A DNA stretch of 64,000 bases from Myxococcus virescens (GTDB lineage Bacteria > Myxococcota > Myxococcia > Myxococcales > Myxococcaceae): the NCBI RefSeq assembly GCF_900101905.1, contig NZ_FNAJ01000025.1:1387-65386 (forward strand). Direction: 5' to 3'. The notes under the pieces were generated by a model. It was not told where the DNA came from and searched no databases. It saw only the letters and a list, made by a program, of their open reading frames with translations. A program made the translations under genes and the position numbers. Positions 41,608-50,781 of the stretch are shown here, in pieces; position 1 is the first letter of the stretch, and each line of letters starts with the position of its first letter.

Positions 41608-43224
41608 TCAGTCCAGCAGGTGCGGGTTGCGCAGGATGAGCAACCCCGCCTGCACGGTGGCGGCGTAGTCGTTGAGGTGCCCGGCGCCGATGAGCGCCGT
41701 CACGTCACGGCTGCCCCCCGCGGTGAGCGCGGCATCCACCTTCTCGCTGCCCTGGTTGTACGCGGCGAGCGCCAGCCGCCAGTCGCCATAGCGCGCGTGC
41801 AGGTCCGACAGCAGCGCGGCGGCGGCCTGGGACTCACGCGCCACGTCCAGCCGCTCGTCGCGCGCCTCACTCACCTCCAGCCCGTAGCGCCGCGCCGTCT
41901 CCGGGATGAACATCCACACGCCCGCGCCGCGCAAGCCCGGCGCCAGCGAGGGCCGGCCATCCGTCTCCGGCATGTTCGTCGCGGCGGACTCGACGACGGC
42001 CACGGCCAGCAGTCCCTCGGGCAGCCCCTTGTCACGCAGCGGCGCGGAGAGCGCCTCCCGCTGCGTCACCAGGTTCGCCAGCGCGCGCTTCATGAACGCG
42101 CGCCCTTTCTCCGAACCGGTGAGCGCGTTGAGCCGCGCCAACACATGCGCGTCCACCACCACCGGCAAATCTCCCTCCGGCTGGCTGGACCGGGCGAGCG
42201 CCTGCGCCTCCGCGAGCGTCACCGCGCGGCCCTGCGCCACGCCTTGTGACAGCGCCGCGAGCGGCACCAGGACGAGACACAACGCGGCCAGGAGCACGGA
42301 AACACCCTGGGCACGGGCGGGACGAGGCTGGAAGAGCATCTGGATTCTCCGGGTGGTGGGGTGGGACATGCCGGTGACACCGGCGGGAAGGGGGGACTCG
42401 GGCCGCACAGACAAGGCCGCCTGGAGCAGGCACCGCGCGTAGGCCTGCGCCTGGGCCCGACCAGTGGCCACCAGCGCTTCGTCACACGCCAGCTCCTGGA
42501 GCGAGGCCATCCACCGGGACAGGGCATATGCGCCCGGATGCCAGAAGAAGGCGCCCGTGAGGACGAGCCGCGCGAAGGCCCAGTGCGTGTCGCGCTGACG
42601 GTGGTGCTGAAGCTCGTGAAGCACCGTCAGCCGGAAGGACTCCGCGTCCTCCAGCAGCGCGGGCGGCACCACCACCCACGCGGAAGGCTGACGCCCGGCG
42701 CGAGGAAACCACGCGGAGAAGGCCGGCATGCCCGCCCCCCCCAGCACCACGGCGACGCGCCCCACGCCGCGCACGCGGGGCAGCGACTCCAACTGACGCA
42801 GCAGGCGCGCATGCCGCACCAGCGCCCGTGTAATGAAGGCGCCTCCTCCCACCAAGAGCGCCAGCGCCGCCGCGGGCAGCACGGGCGGCAGCGCTGGCGC
42901 GGACTCCCGAGCCCGCGCAGGCTCCGCCACCGGACGCGGCTCCCACAAGGGCGCGGGCAGCCGCCCCGCGTGGCGCGCCACGGAACGCTCGAAGGTGAAG
43001 CGGGGCCCGGTGGGCACCAGCGCGTGCACGGCCGCGGCCAACAACGGCAGCACCAGCGCGAGCAGCAACACGCCACGCGCCACCTTCAAGGACTGCCGCG
43101 CCGACAGGGGACGGCCCAGCCGCGACAGCAGCGTCAGCGCCAGCCAGGCCAGCGGCGGCGCCACGGCGAGCAGCAGCGCCTGCGTCAGATAGAGCGACGC
43201 GAGTTCACGCAGCGCGGCGCTCAC
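41608..43224 (-). CDS. BlaR1-like M56 peptidase fused to a lytic transglycosylase domain
   Basis: A 538-residue membrane protein. The N-terminal half has several membrane helices and the M56 zinc site HELQH at 203-207, with a third ligand near Glu244 in LQELACDEA. The C-terminal half, after another helix, carries a SLT-type transglycosylase core: the catalytic Glu412 in VVESAATN, then GVWMFIPETARRYGLEV and WRLALAAYNQGSEKV. In place of the usual penicillin-sensing domain it thus has a murein-cleaving domain. It is coupled to the blaI gene by an ATGA overlap, so it may relieve BlaI repression on cell-wall signals. Confidence 0.88.
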   Translation of the reverse strand: MSAALRELASLYLTQALLLAVAPPLAWLALTLLSRLGRPLSARQSLKVARGVLLLALVLPLLAAAVHALVPTGPRFTFERSVARHAGRLPAPLWEPRPVAEPARARESAPALPPVLPAAALALLVGGGAFITRALVRHARLLRQLESLPRVRGVGRVAVVLGGAGMPAFSAWFPRAGRQPSAWVVVPPALLEDAESFRLTVLHELQHHRQRDTHWAFARLVLTGAFFWHPGAYALSRWMASLQELACDEALVATGRAQAQAYARCLLQAALSVRPESPLPAGVTGMSHPTTRRIQMLFQPRPARAQGVSVLLAALCLVLVPLAALSQGVAQGRAVTLAEAQALARSSQPEGDLPVVVDAHVLARLNALTGSEKGRAFMKRALANLVTQREALSAPLRDKGLPEGLLAVAVVESAATNMPETDGRPSLAPGLRGAGVWMFIPETARRYGLEVSEARDERLDVARESQAAAALLSDLHARYGDWRLALAAYNQGSEKVDAALTAGGSRDVTALIGAGHLNDYAATVQAGLLILRNPHLLD

Positions 43225-43622
43225 GGCTTGCGCCCCTTCGCGTCGAGCAACTTGCGGAGCTGGTCCACGTCCGAGGCGGACAGGGGCACTGCCTCCACCA
43301 GCCGCGCCACCAGCGCGGAGGGCGTGCCGTCGAACACCGTCTCCACCAGGTGGCGCACGCTCTGCGCCTCATAGGCGTCGCGCGGCAACACCGCCGAGTA
43401 CAGGTGGCCACGGCCCTGCTTGCGGCTGTGCACCACGCCCTTCTGCTCCAGGATGCGCAGCACCGTGGAGACGGACGTGTACGCCAGCGCGCGCTCCGGC
43501 GGCAGCGCGGCGAGCACGTCCGCCACACTCACCTCACCGAGGCGCCAGACGATGTGCATCAACTCCAGCTCCACCGGCGTCAACGGCCGTGGAGCCACTT
43601 CGGGCTCAGGCTTGCGAGTCAC
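43221..43622 (-). CDS. BlaI/MecI-family repressor
   Basis: A 133-residue winged-helix repressor: LTPVELELMHIVWRLGEVSVADVL, AYTSVSTVLRILEQKGVVHSRKQGRGHLY. Family members repress beta-lactamase or other cell-wall genes and are inactivated by cleavage triggered by the M56 partner. The start is ATG at 43622. Two inverted repeats with the same half-site lie just upstream (43649-43687) and likely form its autoregulatory operator. Confidence 0.92.
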   Translation of the reverse strand: MTRKPEPEVAPRPLTPVELELMHIVWRLGEVSVADVLAALPPERALAYTSVSTVLRILEQKGVVHSRKQGRGHLYSAVLPRDAYEAQSVRHLVETVFDGTPSALVARLVEAVPLSASDVDQLRKLLDAKGRKP

Positions 43623-43648
43623 GAGCGAACCTCCGTGACGCGCAAACT

Positions 43649-43687
43649 ACTAAGAGATTAGTTCCAAATCAACTAACCACTTAGTTG
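43649..43687. promoter_or_regulatory. Paired BlaI operators
   Basis: Two inverted repeats share the half-site ACTAA-N4-TTAGT: ACTAAGAGATTAGT at 43649-43662 and CAACTAACCACTTAGTTG at 43670-43687. Their centres are 23 bp apart. They lie 26-65 bp upstream of the blaI start. BlaI/MecI proteins bind such dyads (classically TACTA-type), so these are strong candidates. Confidence 0.75.
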
Positions 43688-43709
43688 CTCACTGATGGAG
43701 TTCCTGTCC

Positions 43710-45290
43710 CTACACACCGAGCGCCTCCCGCAGCTCCGGCAGGCGCCGCGACCGCACCGCGCCGTAGACGAACCGGTCCGGACGCAGCACCACCACGTCC
43801 GCGGCGTGCTTGGAGAACCAGTCCGCCAGCTTTCCGGTGACGTCCACCACCGCGGGTGCCTCCTCGGAGGCCTCGTCCACCGCCTCCGCCGGAGGATGGA
43901 ACGTCATCATGCGGCCACCCAGCGACTCGGCCAGCGCGCGCGCTGCCTCCAACTCCGCCGACGGCGCGTTGCCCCGGCACAGCACCGTGAATTCATTGCC
44001 CAGGGTGTCGTCCAGCAGGACCTCCTCACCCGACGGCAGCTTCACGCGCGGCTGGATGAAGTACTCGCCCTTGTCGCCGAAGTAGTAGCCGCTCGCGTGC
44101 GCCGGGGCCTCCTTGAACTCGAAGCCCTCGATGAACTTGCGCACCCGGGGGATGCGCTGAAGGGTGCGCAGCAGCGCGTCACGCGCGGAGGCCACCAGGG
44201 GGTTGCGCGCCAGGAACAGGTGCCCCACCCGCACACACAGCTTCTGCACCGCCTCCACATGCGGCCGGCGCTCCTGCTCATAGGTGTCCAGCAGCGACGC
44301 GGAGGACTGCCCGTGCAGCACGCGCTTCAGCTTCCACGCCAGGTTGGATGCATCCCGCATCCCCGACACCAGGCCCTGGCCCATGAAGGGCGGCATGGTG
44401 TGCGCCGCGTCGCCCAGCAGGAAGACGTTGCCCTGGCGCCAACGCGCCGCGTTGAGGCAGTGGAACGTGTAGACCGAGGCACGCTCGATGCGCACGCGCT
44501 TGGGGTCCACGTACGGCGCGATGAGCTCGGAGATGGTCTCCGACTTCTCCAGGTGCTCGCGCGTCTCGCCGGGCATCATCATGAACTCCCAGCGAATCTG
44601 GTTCACCGCGCCGGTGGCCACGAAGGCCGGACGCTTCGGGTCGCACACGAAGCGGCAGATTTCCGGCACCTCCCCTTCCACCACGGTGCCGGACACCGCC
44701 AGCCAGGGCTCGCCATAGGCCCGCCCCGACATCGAGATGCCCAGCGCCTTGCGCACGGTGCTGCGCGCGCCGTCACACGCCAGCAGGTACTTCGCGCGGA
44801 CGGAGCGCTGCTCGCCCGTGAACGAGTCGTGGTAGCGCACCGTCACCCCGTCGGAGTCCTGCACCACGGCCTCCACGCTCACGCCCTTGCGCAGCTCCAC
44901 GTGCTCGAAGCGGTTGAGCCCGTCGCGCAGCGCGCCCTCCAGCAGCGGCTGGTGGAAGAACCACAGCGGCGTGTGGCCGAAGCCGAAGTCCGTCTCGCCG
45001 GTGTGAATCTCCGCGAAGCGCTTGCCCGTGCCGCCCACGTACTCCGCGAAACGGCTTTCCCGCATGTCGCTTTGCAACAAATCCAACAGTCCGGTGGACT
45101 GGTAGATGCGCAGGCCCTCGTCGTCGCACGAGAAGGCCCGGGGCTCGCCGTGCGGCGCCACGTCCCGCTCCAGCAGCAAGGTGCGCACACCCATGAGACC
45201 CAGCAGGTTGCCCGTCAACGCGCCCACCGGACCACACCCGCTGATGATGACGTCCACCTGCGTGTCCGTCTGCTGACTGTCACAACCCAT
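43710..45290 (-). CDS. FAD-dependent aromatic monooxygenase (MhpA/PheA-type)
   Basis: A 526-residue flavoprotein hydroxylase. It has the FAD fingerprint SGCGPVGALTGNLLGLMG, the DG motif in CDGARSTVRKALG, and GDAAHTMPPFMGQGLVSGMRDASNLAWKL. The family hydroxylates aromatic rings or polyketides at the expense of NAD(P)H. ATG at 45290 has GGGAGG upstream. The divergent SARP gene and its repeats at 45335-45353 suggest it is a SARP target, possibly in secondary metabolism. Confidence 0.9.
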   Translation of the reverse strand: MGCDSQQTDTQVDVIISGCGPVGALTGNLLGLMGVRTLLLERDVAPHGEPRAFSCDDEGLRIYQSTGLLDLLQSDMRESRFAEYVGGTGKRFAEIHTGETDFGFGHTPLWFFHQPLLEGALRDGLNRFEHVELRKGVSVEAVVQDSDGVTVRYHDSFTGEQRSVRAKYLLACDGARSTVRKALGISMSGRAYGEPWLAVSGTVVEGEVPEICRFVCDPKRPAFVATGAVNQIRWEFMMMPGETREHLEKSETISELIAPYVDPKRVRIERASVYTFHCLNAARWRQGNVFLLGDAAHTMPPFMGQGLVSGMRDASNLAWKLKRVLHGQSSASLLDTYEQERRPHVEAVQKLCVRVGHLFLARNPLVASARDALLRTLQRIPRVRKFIEGFEFKEAPAHASGYYFGDKGEYFIQPRVKLPSGEEVLLDDTLGNEFTVLCRGNAPSAELEAARALAESLGGRMMTFHPPAEAVDEASEEAPAVVDVTGKLADWFSKHAADVVVLRPDRFVYGAVRSRRLPELREALGV

Positions 45291-45320
45291 GGATGCCTCC
45301 CGGGGCAATGTCTGGCATTT

Positions 45321-45353
45321 TTAATAACGAATCAGGTGTGACCACGGTGTGAC
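45321..45353 (-). promoter_or_regulatory. SARP-type promoter of the FAD monooxygenase gene
   Basis: On the minus strand two direct repeats TCACACC lie at 45335-45341 and 45346-45352 (plus-strand GGTGTGA), exactly 11 bp apart. Then come 8 bp and a TATTAA -10 candidate (45321-45326). Heptamer direct repeats at 11-bp spacing, 8 bp from the -10, are the known architecture of SARP-activated promoters. A third copy, CGTGTGAC, lies at 45399-45406. Confidence 0.65.
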
Positions 45354-45497
45354 GGGTCCGGAAGCCTGGATCAGCATCCGCTCAGAGCGGCGAGCTGCCG
45401 TGTGACGGAAAAACCACACGCAAAAATTGTCACTGCTGGGGCAATCCCTACCCGTTACGGAGGTTTTCGGCGGACGTGTTACCTTAGAGCCCCGCCC

Positions 45498-47591
45498 ATG
45501 CGAGGAATCCCGGAGGACATGGCAGCCGACGGCCTGGTAAATACACAACGCTTTCGCCTGGAACTCTTGGGCGAAGCCCGGCTCCGGGTCGGCGACACAC
45601 GCATCCCGCTGGAGCGGCGGACCGCGGCGGTGCTCGCATGGTTGGCATTGGAAGGCCCTCACCCGAAGTACCGTCTGGCCGGACTCCTGTGGGCGGAGTC
45701 CGGGGAGGCGACCGCGCGCAACAACATGCGCCAGCTGCTGCGCCGGCTGCGGCTCGCCTGCGGCGCGGAGCTGGTCCAGGGCACCGATGTCCTCTCGCTG
45801 TGTGAGGGGGTTGTCTCGGACGCCGCCGAACTCCAGGCCCACGTGCTCGAGGGGCGATACGCGGAAGCCCTCGCGCTGGAAGGCGTTCTCCTGGGTGTCC
45901 TGGAATACGAAGATTGCTCAGAATTCCAAACATGGTTGGAAGGCGCGCGTGAGCGGTTGGACAAGCTTCGCCGCCGGGCCGCCGTGGCGGAGTCGGAGTC
46001 GCGGGAGAAGCGAGGGGACCTGACGGGTGCACTGGCGCTCGCGGAGCAGCTCCTCTCCATGGACCCGTATTCAGAAGAAGCGTGGCGCCGGCTGATGCGG
46101 CTGCACTACGTGGCGGGCGACCGCATGGCCGCGCTCAACGCCTTCGAGCGGTGCCGCCGCCTGCTGCGCGAGGAGTTGGACACCACGCCGCTGCCGCAGA
46201 CGGTGGCCCTGGCGCGCGAAATCGAGCGGGGCCCGCCCGCCCCCAGGCAGGTGCCCCCACCCACGAGCCGGCTGCCCCTCTCCGTGCTCCGGCCACCGGT
46301 CCTGGTGGGCCGCGAGCGCGAGTGGGCGCGGATGGAGGCTGCCTGGGAGGCGGGGCAGACCATCTTCATCGCTGGCGAGCCGGGCGTGGGCAAGACGCGC
46401 CTGGCCCATGACTTCGCGGCGTCGCGGGGTAACTACCTGCTGCTGGAGGCGCGGCCCGGCGAACAGAGCGTGCCCTACGCCTCGCACGTGCGGCTGGTGC
46501 GGCAGATGCTGGCCCGGGTCCCCGACCCGGACCTGCCACGCTGGGTGCGGCGCGAGCTGGCGCGCCTGCTGCCGGACCAGGCCGGGCAGGAAGGCCTGCC
46601 CCCGCCCATGGCGGACGAGGCCGACCGCAGCCGCTTCCTGGAAGCGCAGTGCCAGCTCGTCTACCAGCTCGCGGCCAGCGTGGACGCCATGGTGGCCGAC
46701 GACCTCCAGTTCATGGACAGCGCCACCGCGGAGTTCGCGGTGCTGATGCTGTCGCGCCGCCACGCGCCCGAGCCCGGCGGCCGGTTCCCGCGCTTCATCG
46801 ACACCTACCGGACGGATGAGCTGTCGCCCCAGGCCACCGTCTTCGTCCAGCAGTTGGTGACCGCGGGGCTGGCCATCCTGGTGGAGTTGCAGCCACTGGG
46901 CTCCTCGGCGGTGGGCGCGCTGCTCCAGAGCCTGGAGCTTCCCGGCGCGGAGAAACTGGTGCAGGACGTGACGCGGCACACCGGCGGCAACCCGCTCTTC
47001 ATCACCGAGACGCTGAAGTACCTGCTGGAGACCGGCGGCCTGGAACGCGGCTGGCCCGAACACGTCCCCGCCTCCGGCCGGGGCCAGCAGCTCATCCAGC
47101 AGCGGCTGGAGCGGCTGTCCCCCTCCGCGCTGCTGGTGGCCCGGCTGGCGGCACTGGCCAAGACGGACTTCACGCTGGAGCTGGCCAGCGAGGTGCTGGA
47201 GATGAACCCGCTGGCGCTCGTCACGCACGTGGCGGAGCTGGAAGGCGCGCAGATTCTGAGGGGCGAGCGCTTCACCAATGACTTGCTCTTCGAGGTGGTG
47301 CGCCAGGGCGTCCCCGGCGCGCTGGGCACGCTGCTCCACCGCCGGCTCGCCGTGGCCCTGGAGCAGCGCGGCGCCGCGCCCGTCGTCGTGGCCCAGCACT
47401 GGCTGGACGGCCACGAGCCTCGCCGCGCGGCCCCCTTCCTCGTCTCCGCCGCCAACGCGGAGGCCGCCGCCCTGCGCCACCTGGAGGCCGCCCTGCTCTA
47501 CCACCGAGCCGCCGCGCTGCTGGACGAGACGGGCAACGCCGACGAAGCGGCGCTCGTGCGAGGCCGCGTGCGCAACATCCCCTCCGCGTAG
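45498..47591 (+). CDS. SARP-family regulator with BTAD and AAA/NTPase domains
   Basis: A protein of about 697 residues in the AfsR/DnrI-like line. An OmpR-like winged helix (about 20-95) is followed by a bacterial transcriptional activation domain (about 100-240), then an NTPase with the P-loop GEPGVGKTRLA (near 294) and helical repeats. Walker B is not sharp. ATG at 45498 is chosen; 45519 has GGAGG only 2 bases before it and is less convincing. It faces the FAD monooxygenase, and the repeats in the shared gap make that gene the best target. A terminator-like hairpin follows. Confidence 0.9.
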   Translation: MRGIPEDMAADGLVNTQRFRLELLGEARLRVGDTRIPLERRTAAVLAWLALEGPHPKYRLAGLLWAESGEATARNNMRQLLRRLRLACGAELVQGTDVLSLCEGVVSDAAELQAHVLEGRYAEALALEGVLLGVLEYEDCSEFQTWLEGARERLDKLRRRAAVAESESREKRGDLTGALALAEQLLSMDPYSEEAWRRLMRLHYVAGDRMAALNAFERCRRLLREELDTTPLPQTVALAREIERGPPAPRQVPPPTSRLPLSVLRPPVLVGREREWARMEAAWEAGQTIFIAGEPGVGKTRLAHDFAASRGNYLLLEARPGEQSVPYASHVRLVRQMLARVPDPDLPRWVRRELARLLPDQAGQEGLPPPMADEADRSRFLEAQCQLVYQLAASVDAMVADDLQFMDSATAEFAVLMLSRRHAPEPGGRFPRFIDTYRTDELSPQATVFVQQLVTAGLAILVELQPLGSSAVGALLQSLELPGAEKLVQDVTRHTGGNPLFITETLKYLLETGGLERGWPEHVPASGRGQQLIQQRLERLSPSALLVARLAALAKTDFTLELASEVLEMNPLALVTHVAELEGAQILRGERFTNDLLFEVVRQGVPGALGTLLHRRLAVALEQRGAAPVVVAQHWLDGHEPRRAAPFLVSAANAEAAALRHLEAALLYHRAAALLDETGNADEAALVRGRVRNIPSA

Positions 47592-47604
47592 CCTGCTCGG
47601 CTCG

Positions 47605-47627
47605 GCGAGGTGCCGCCGTCACCTCGC
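47605..47627 (+). terminator. Terminator hairpin after the SARP gene
   Basis: A perfect 8-bp stem GCGAGGTG (47605-47612) with CACCTCGC (47620-47627) and a 7-base loop begins 14 bp after the stop. No strong T-run follows. Confidence 0.5.
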
Positions 47628-47796
47628 GCGCCACACCCAGGAAGGCATTCAGGGCGTTGAGCGGCGCCAAGGCCATTGTGAAGACTTTCTAATCAGCGCG
47701 TCCCGATTTCACCTGTGACGCGCGAGCGAGAGCAGACGCATATTCCGTTCCGTCGAGCAGCGACAACAACACCCCAAGGCCAGGAGAGCACCTCTC

Positions 47797-48846
47797 ATGA
47801 TTCCCGTTCGCGGCTATGCCGCCCAGGACGCCAAGTCCCCCCTCGCCCCGTTCCAGTTCGAGCGCCGCGAGCCCGGCCCCAGCGACGTGCAGATTGAAAT
47901 CCTCTACTGCGGCGTCTGCCACTCCGACCTGCACCAGGCGCGCGACGAATGGGGCGGCTCCCTGTACCCCATGGTTCCAGGCCACGAAATCATCGGCCGC
48001 GTGGTCCGCGTCGGGGACCAGGTGACGAAGGTCAAGGTCGGTGACATGGCCGGCGTCGGCTGCATGGTCGACTCCTGCCGCACCTGCCCCAGCTGCCAGG
48101 AAGGCCTGGAGCAGTACTGCGAGAAGGGCAACGTCCAGACGTACAACGCCAAGGCGAAGGACGGGAAGACGCTCAACCAGGGCGGCTACAGCGAGGCCAT
48201 CGTCGTGGACGAGGCCTTCACGCTGAAGATTCCGGAGAACCTGGACCCGGCCGCCGCCGCGCCGCTGCTGTGCGCCGGCATCACCACGTACTCGCCGCTG
48301 CGGCACTGGAAGGTGCAGCCGGGTCAGCGCGTGGGCGTGGTGGGCCTGGGCGGACTGGGCCACATGGGCGTGAAGCTGGCCAAGGCCATGGGCGCCCACG
48401 TCACCGTCTTCAGCCACACCGACCGCAAGAAGCAGGACGCCGCGCGCCTGGGCGCCGACGCCGTCGTGGTCTCCTCGAACAAGGAGGAGATGGCCGCGCA
48501 GACGGGCAGGTTCGACTTCATCCTCGACACCGTCTCCGCGCAGCACGACATCAACGCGTACCTGCGGCTGCTGCGACGGGACGGCCACCTGGTCCTCGTC
48601 GGCGCCCCGGAGAAGCCGCTCGACGTCCGACCCTTCTCCCTCATCCCCACGCGGCGGAGCTTCTCGGGCTCGATGATTGGGGGTATCCAGGAAACGCAGG
48701 AAATGCTAGACTTCTGCGGCAAGCACAACATCGTCTCCGACATCGAGCTGATTTCCATCCAGCAGGTGAATGACGCCTACGAGCGGCTGCTGAAGGGAGA
48801 CGTGAAGTACCGGTTCGTCATCGACCTCGCGAGTCTGCGGAAGTAG
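47797..48846 (+). CDS. Zinc-dependent alcohol dehydrogenase (CAD/YahK type)
   Basis: A 349-residue medium-chain dehydrogenase. The catalytic zinc ligands appear in CGVCHSDLHQ and PGHEIIG. The structural zinc site is CRTCPSCQEGLEQYC. The NADP-binding loop is VGLGGLGHMGVKLAKAMG. It fits the cinnamyl-alcohol/YahK aldehyde reductase group, which reduces broad aldehydes with NADPH. Intact, single gene; ATG at 47797 follows CAGGAG within its leader. Confidence 0.93.
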   Translation: MIPVRGYAAQDAKSPLAPFQFERREPGPSDVQIEILYCGVCHSDLHQARDEWGGSLYPMVPGHEIIGRVVRVGDQVTKVKVGDMAGVGCMVDSCRTCPSCQEGLEQYCEKGNVQTYNAKAKDGKTLNQGGYSEAIVVDEAFTLKIPENLDPAAAAPLLCAGITTYSPLRHWKVQPGQRVGVVGLGGLGHMGVKLAKAMGAHVTVFSHTDRKKQDAARLGADAVVVSSNKEEMAAQTGRFDFILDTVSAQHDINAYLRLLRRDGHLVLVGAPEKPLDVRPFSLIPTRRSFSGSMIGGIQETQEMLDFCGKHNIVSDIELISIQQVNDAYERLLKGDVKYRFVIDLASLRK

Positions 48847-48852
48847 CCGCCC

Positions 48853-48868
48853 GGGAGCTCCGGCTCCC
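48853..48868. terminator. Weak hairpin after the alcohol dehydrogenase gene
   Basis: GGGAGC-TCCG-GCTCCC forms a 6-bp stem 7 bp past the stop. No T-run is present, so it is only a plausible terminator. Confidence 0.35.
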
Positions 48869-49023
48869 ACCTCGCGGGACAACAGCCGATAGGCAACGAC
48901 TGCCCCGGCTCGAAGTCGCGCCCCGCCCACCGGCCCTGGAGGGCAGGACAGTGCACGCCATTGCACACCGTCCTGCCCCACTGGTCAGGTGCCTGCTCGC
49001 CGTTTGGTGCGAATTCTCAGAGC

Positions 49024-49317
49024 ATGACTACGACGATTGCGCAGGCCGGTTTCGTGAAGGTGACGTCCCCGTACCCCGAGGAGCAAGAGCTGTTGGATCC
49101 GGCGCTCGCCGCCCCCACGCCCCAGAAGGCAGCCCAGCTTCGCCAGAAGGCGAGCCATTGGCTCAGTCGCGCACAGAAGGAGCTGCACGACGCCATCTTC
49201 GCGCGGGACGGCTCGGAGGCCGGACTGGACCGTTATGCCAGCGCCCGCGCGGAGCTCGACTCGGCGGAGACGTGGGCCCTGCGCGTCGCGGAAGCCTTCT
49301 CCATGCGCCGTGATTGA
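49024..49317 (+). CDS. Small helical hypothetical protein
   Basis: A 97-residue soluble protein, mostly helical (ARAELDSAETWALRVAEAFSMRRD near the end). It has no cysteine motif or membrane helix. ATG at 49024 begins MTTTIAQAGFVKVTSPYPEEQ. It is convergent with the acyltransferase gene, and the palindrome at 49322-49340 follows. Function unknown. Confidence 0.55.
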   Translation: MTTTIAQAGFVKVTSPYPEEQELLDPALAAPTPQKAAQLRQKASHWLSRAQKELHDAIFARDGSEAGLDRYASARAELDSAETWALRVAEAFSMRRD

Positions 49318-49321
49318 CGAC

Positions 49322-49340
49322 GCGCCGGGGGCCCCGGCGC
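49322..49340. terminator. Palindromic terminator between convergent genes
   Basis: GCGCCGGGG-G-CCCCGGCGC is a 19-bp near-perfect palindrome 4 bp after the small ORF stop and 32 bp before the acyltransferase stop. It probably ends both transcripts. Confidence 0.55.
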
Positions 49341-49371
49341 TGGACGACGGCGCCGAGCACCCCAGCGGACG

Positions 49372-50622
49372 TCACGCCACCCGGGCGGAAGCCTCGGTCC
49401 GTTCGGCCCGGGCGTCCTCCGGCAGCGATACCGGCAGCGGCACCGGAGCGGGGCGCTGGCCGTAGGGGAAGTAGTCCTTGAGCTTCAGCATGTGCTTCTC
49501 GAAGAGGTTCCAGCTCACCAGCGCGAGCCCCAGCGAGAGCCCCGCGGCCACCACGTAGAACACCAGCTGCATGGGCATGTCCGAGCCCGCCACCGTCTTC
49601 AGCGGCGTCTTCAGCACCGTGCGGCGCAGGATGGCGTCCAGCGGCGAGTGGATGAGGTAGATGGCGTAGCTGTACTTGCCAAAGGTGAGCAGCAGCCGCG
49701 TCGTGAGGAAGCGGTACAGGACATGGCCCTTGGAGACGGCCACCGCCTTGTACACGCACACGGCGTAGAGCACGGCGATGGCGGTGTAGCCGCCCGTGCG
49801 CTTCACCAGCTCGAAGGTGGGGCCCACCGGCAGCACCACCAGCGCGAGCACCACCGGCACCGAGGCCCAGACCGCCCAGCGCATCCACGGGAACGCCTTC
49901 AGGCCCAGCCCTTCCGGGTGGCGCAGCGCCATCGCGAGCAGGCCGCCCATCGCCAGCGAGTCCACGCGGCAGAACGTCACCACGTAGGTGCTTTCGATGC
50001 TGGCCCCGTACAGCGTGAGCCCCACGCGCACCAGGATGGCCAGGGCGATGGTGCCCAGGCACAACCGGATGGCGCCCCGGTACGACACCGCGGCGATGAG
50101 GAAGGGCCAGACGATGTAGAACTGCTCTTCGATGGCCAGCGACCACACCACGCCGAGGATGGGGTGCGTGGTGTCCACCCACAGCTGGTAGAAGTTGGAG
50201 AAGTACAGCAGGTACCAGACGGCGCCGTCGGTGGTGATGCGCTCGTCCAGGCCCAGTCGGCCCGCCAGTGATGGCAGCACCAGGAACGACACCGCCAACG
50301 CCAGGTAGTAGAGCGGGAAGATGCGCAGGAAGCGGCGCATGTAGAAGTTGCGGAAGAAGTACGGCTGTCCCTTCGCCTCCCAGAGGATGCCGGTGATGAG
50401 GAAGCCGGAGAGGACGAAGAACAGGTCCACGCCCGTCCATCCGGCGCCGGCCAGCCACCACGTCACGCGTCCCGCCACGCTCTGGTCGCTCAGGTGGGTC
50501 GTGTGGAAGAACACCACCAGCAGGACGGCGAGGCCCCGCACACCGTCCAGCACGGGCAGGTGACCCTGCAGGCGCGGAGCGTGCGCCGTGGGTGCATCCA
50601 CACGGCCAGAGTTCAAGGACAT
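49372..50622 (-). CDS. Membrane acyltransferase (OafA/YrhL type)
   Basis: A 416-residue multi-pass acyltransferase-3 protein. Key blocks are LDGVRGLAVLLVVFFHTTH (catalytic His region), DLFFVLSGFLITGILW, and FGKYSYAIYLIHSPL near the C-terminus. About ten hydrophobic segments are present. It should transfer acetyl or another acyl group to a sugar of lipopolysaccharide, exopolysaccharide or a glycolipid. ATG at 50622 (MSLNSGRVD) is preferred to an upstream start. Confidence 0.9.
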   Translation of the reverse strand: MSLNSGRVDAPTAHAPRLQGHLPVLDGVRGLAVLLVVFFHTTHLSDQSVAGRVTWWLAGAGWTGVDLFFVLSGFLITGILWEAKGQPYFFRNFYMRRFLRIFPLYYLALAVSFLVLPSLAGRLGLDERITTDGAVWYLLYFSNFYQLWVDTTHPILGVVWSLAIEEQFYIVWPFLIAAVSYRGAIRLCLGTIALAILVRVGLTLYGASIESTYVVTFCRVDSLAMGGLLAMALRHPEGLGLKAFPWMRWAVWASVPVVLALVVLPVGPTFELVKRTGGYTAIAVLYAVCVYKAVAVSKGHVLYRFLTTRLLLTFGKYSYAIYLIHSPLDAILRRTVLKTPLKTVAGSDMPMQLVFYVVAAGLSLGLALVSWNLFEKHMLKLKDYFPYGQRPAPVPLPVSLPEDARAERTEASARVA

Positions 50623-50781
50623 GAAAGTTCTCTTACCAACAACGACTGTCATTCAACAAGACCACCACCCGGCGTGCGTGGGATTGCGGTTCGGGGTGTC
50701 AGTCCTGCCACCAGGCAGTCGGGCGCGGGAAAAACGCACGCGCGCGTGAAACTCCCGGGCCGCCCGTGACACCTTGGTGCC

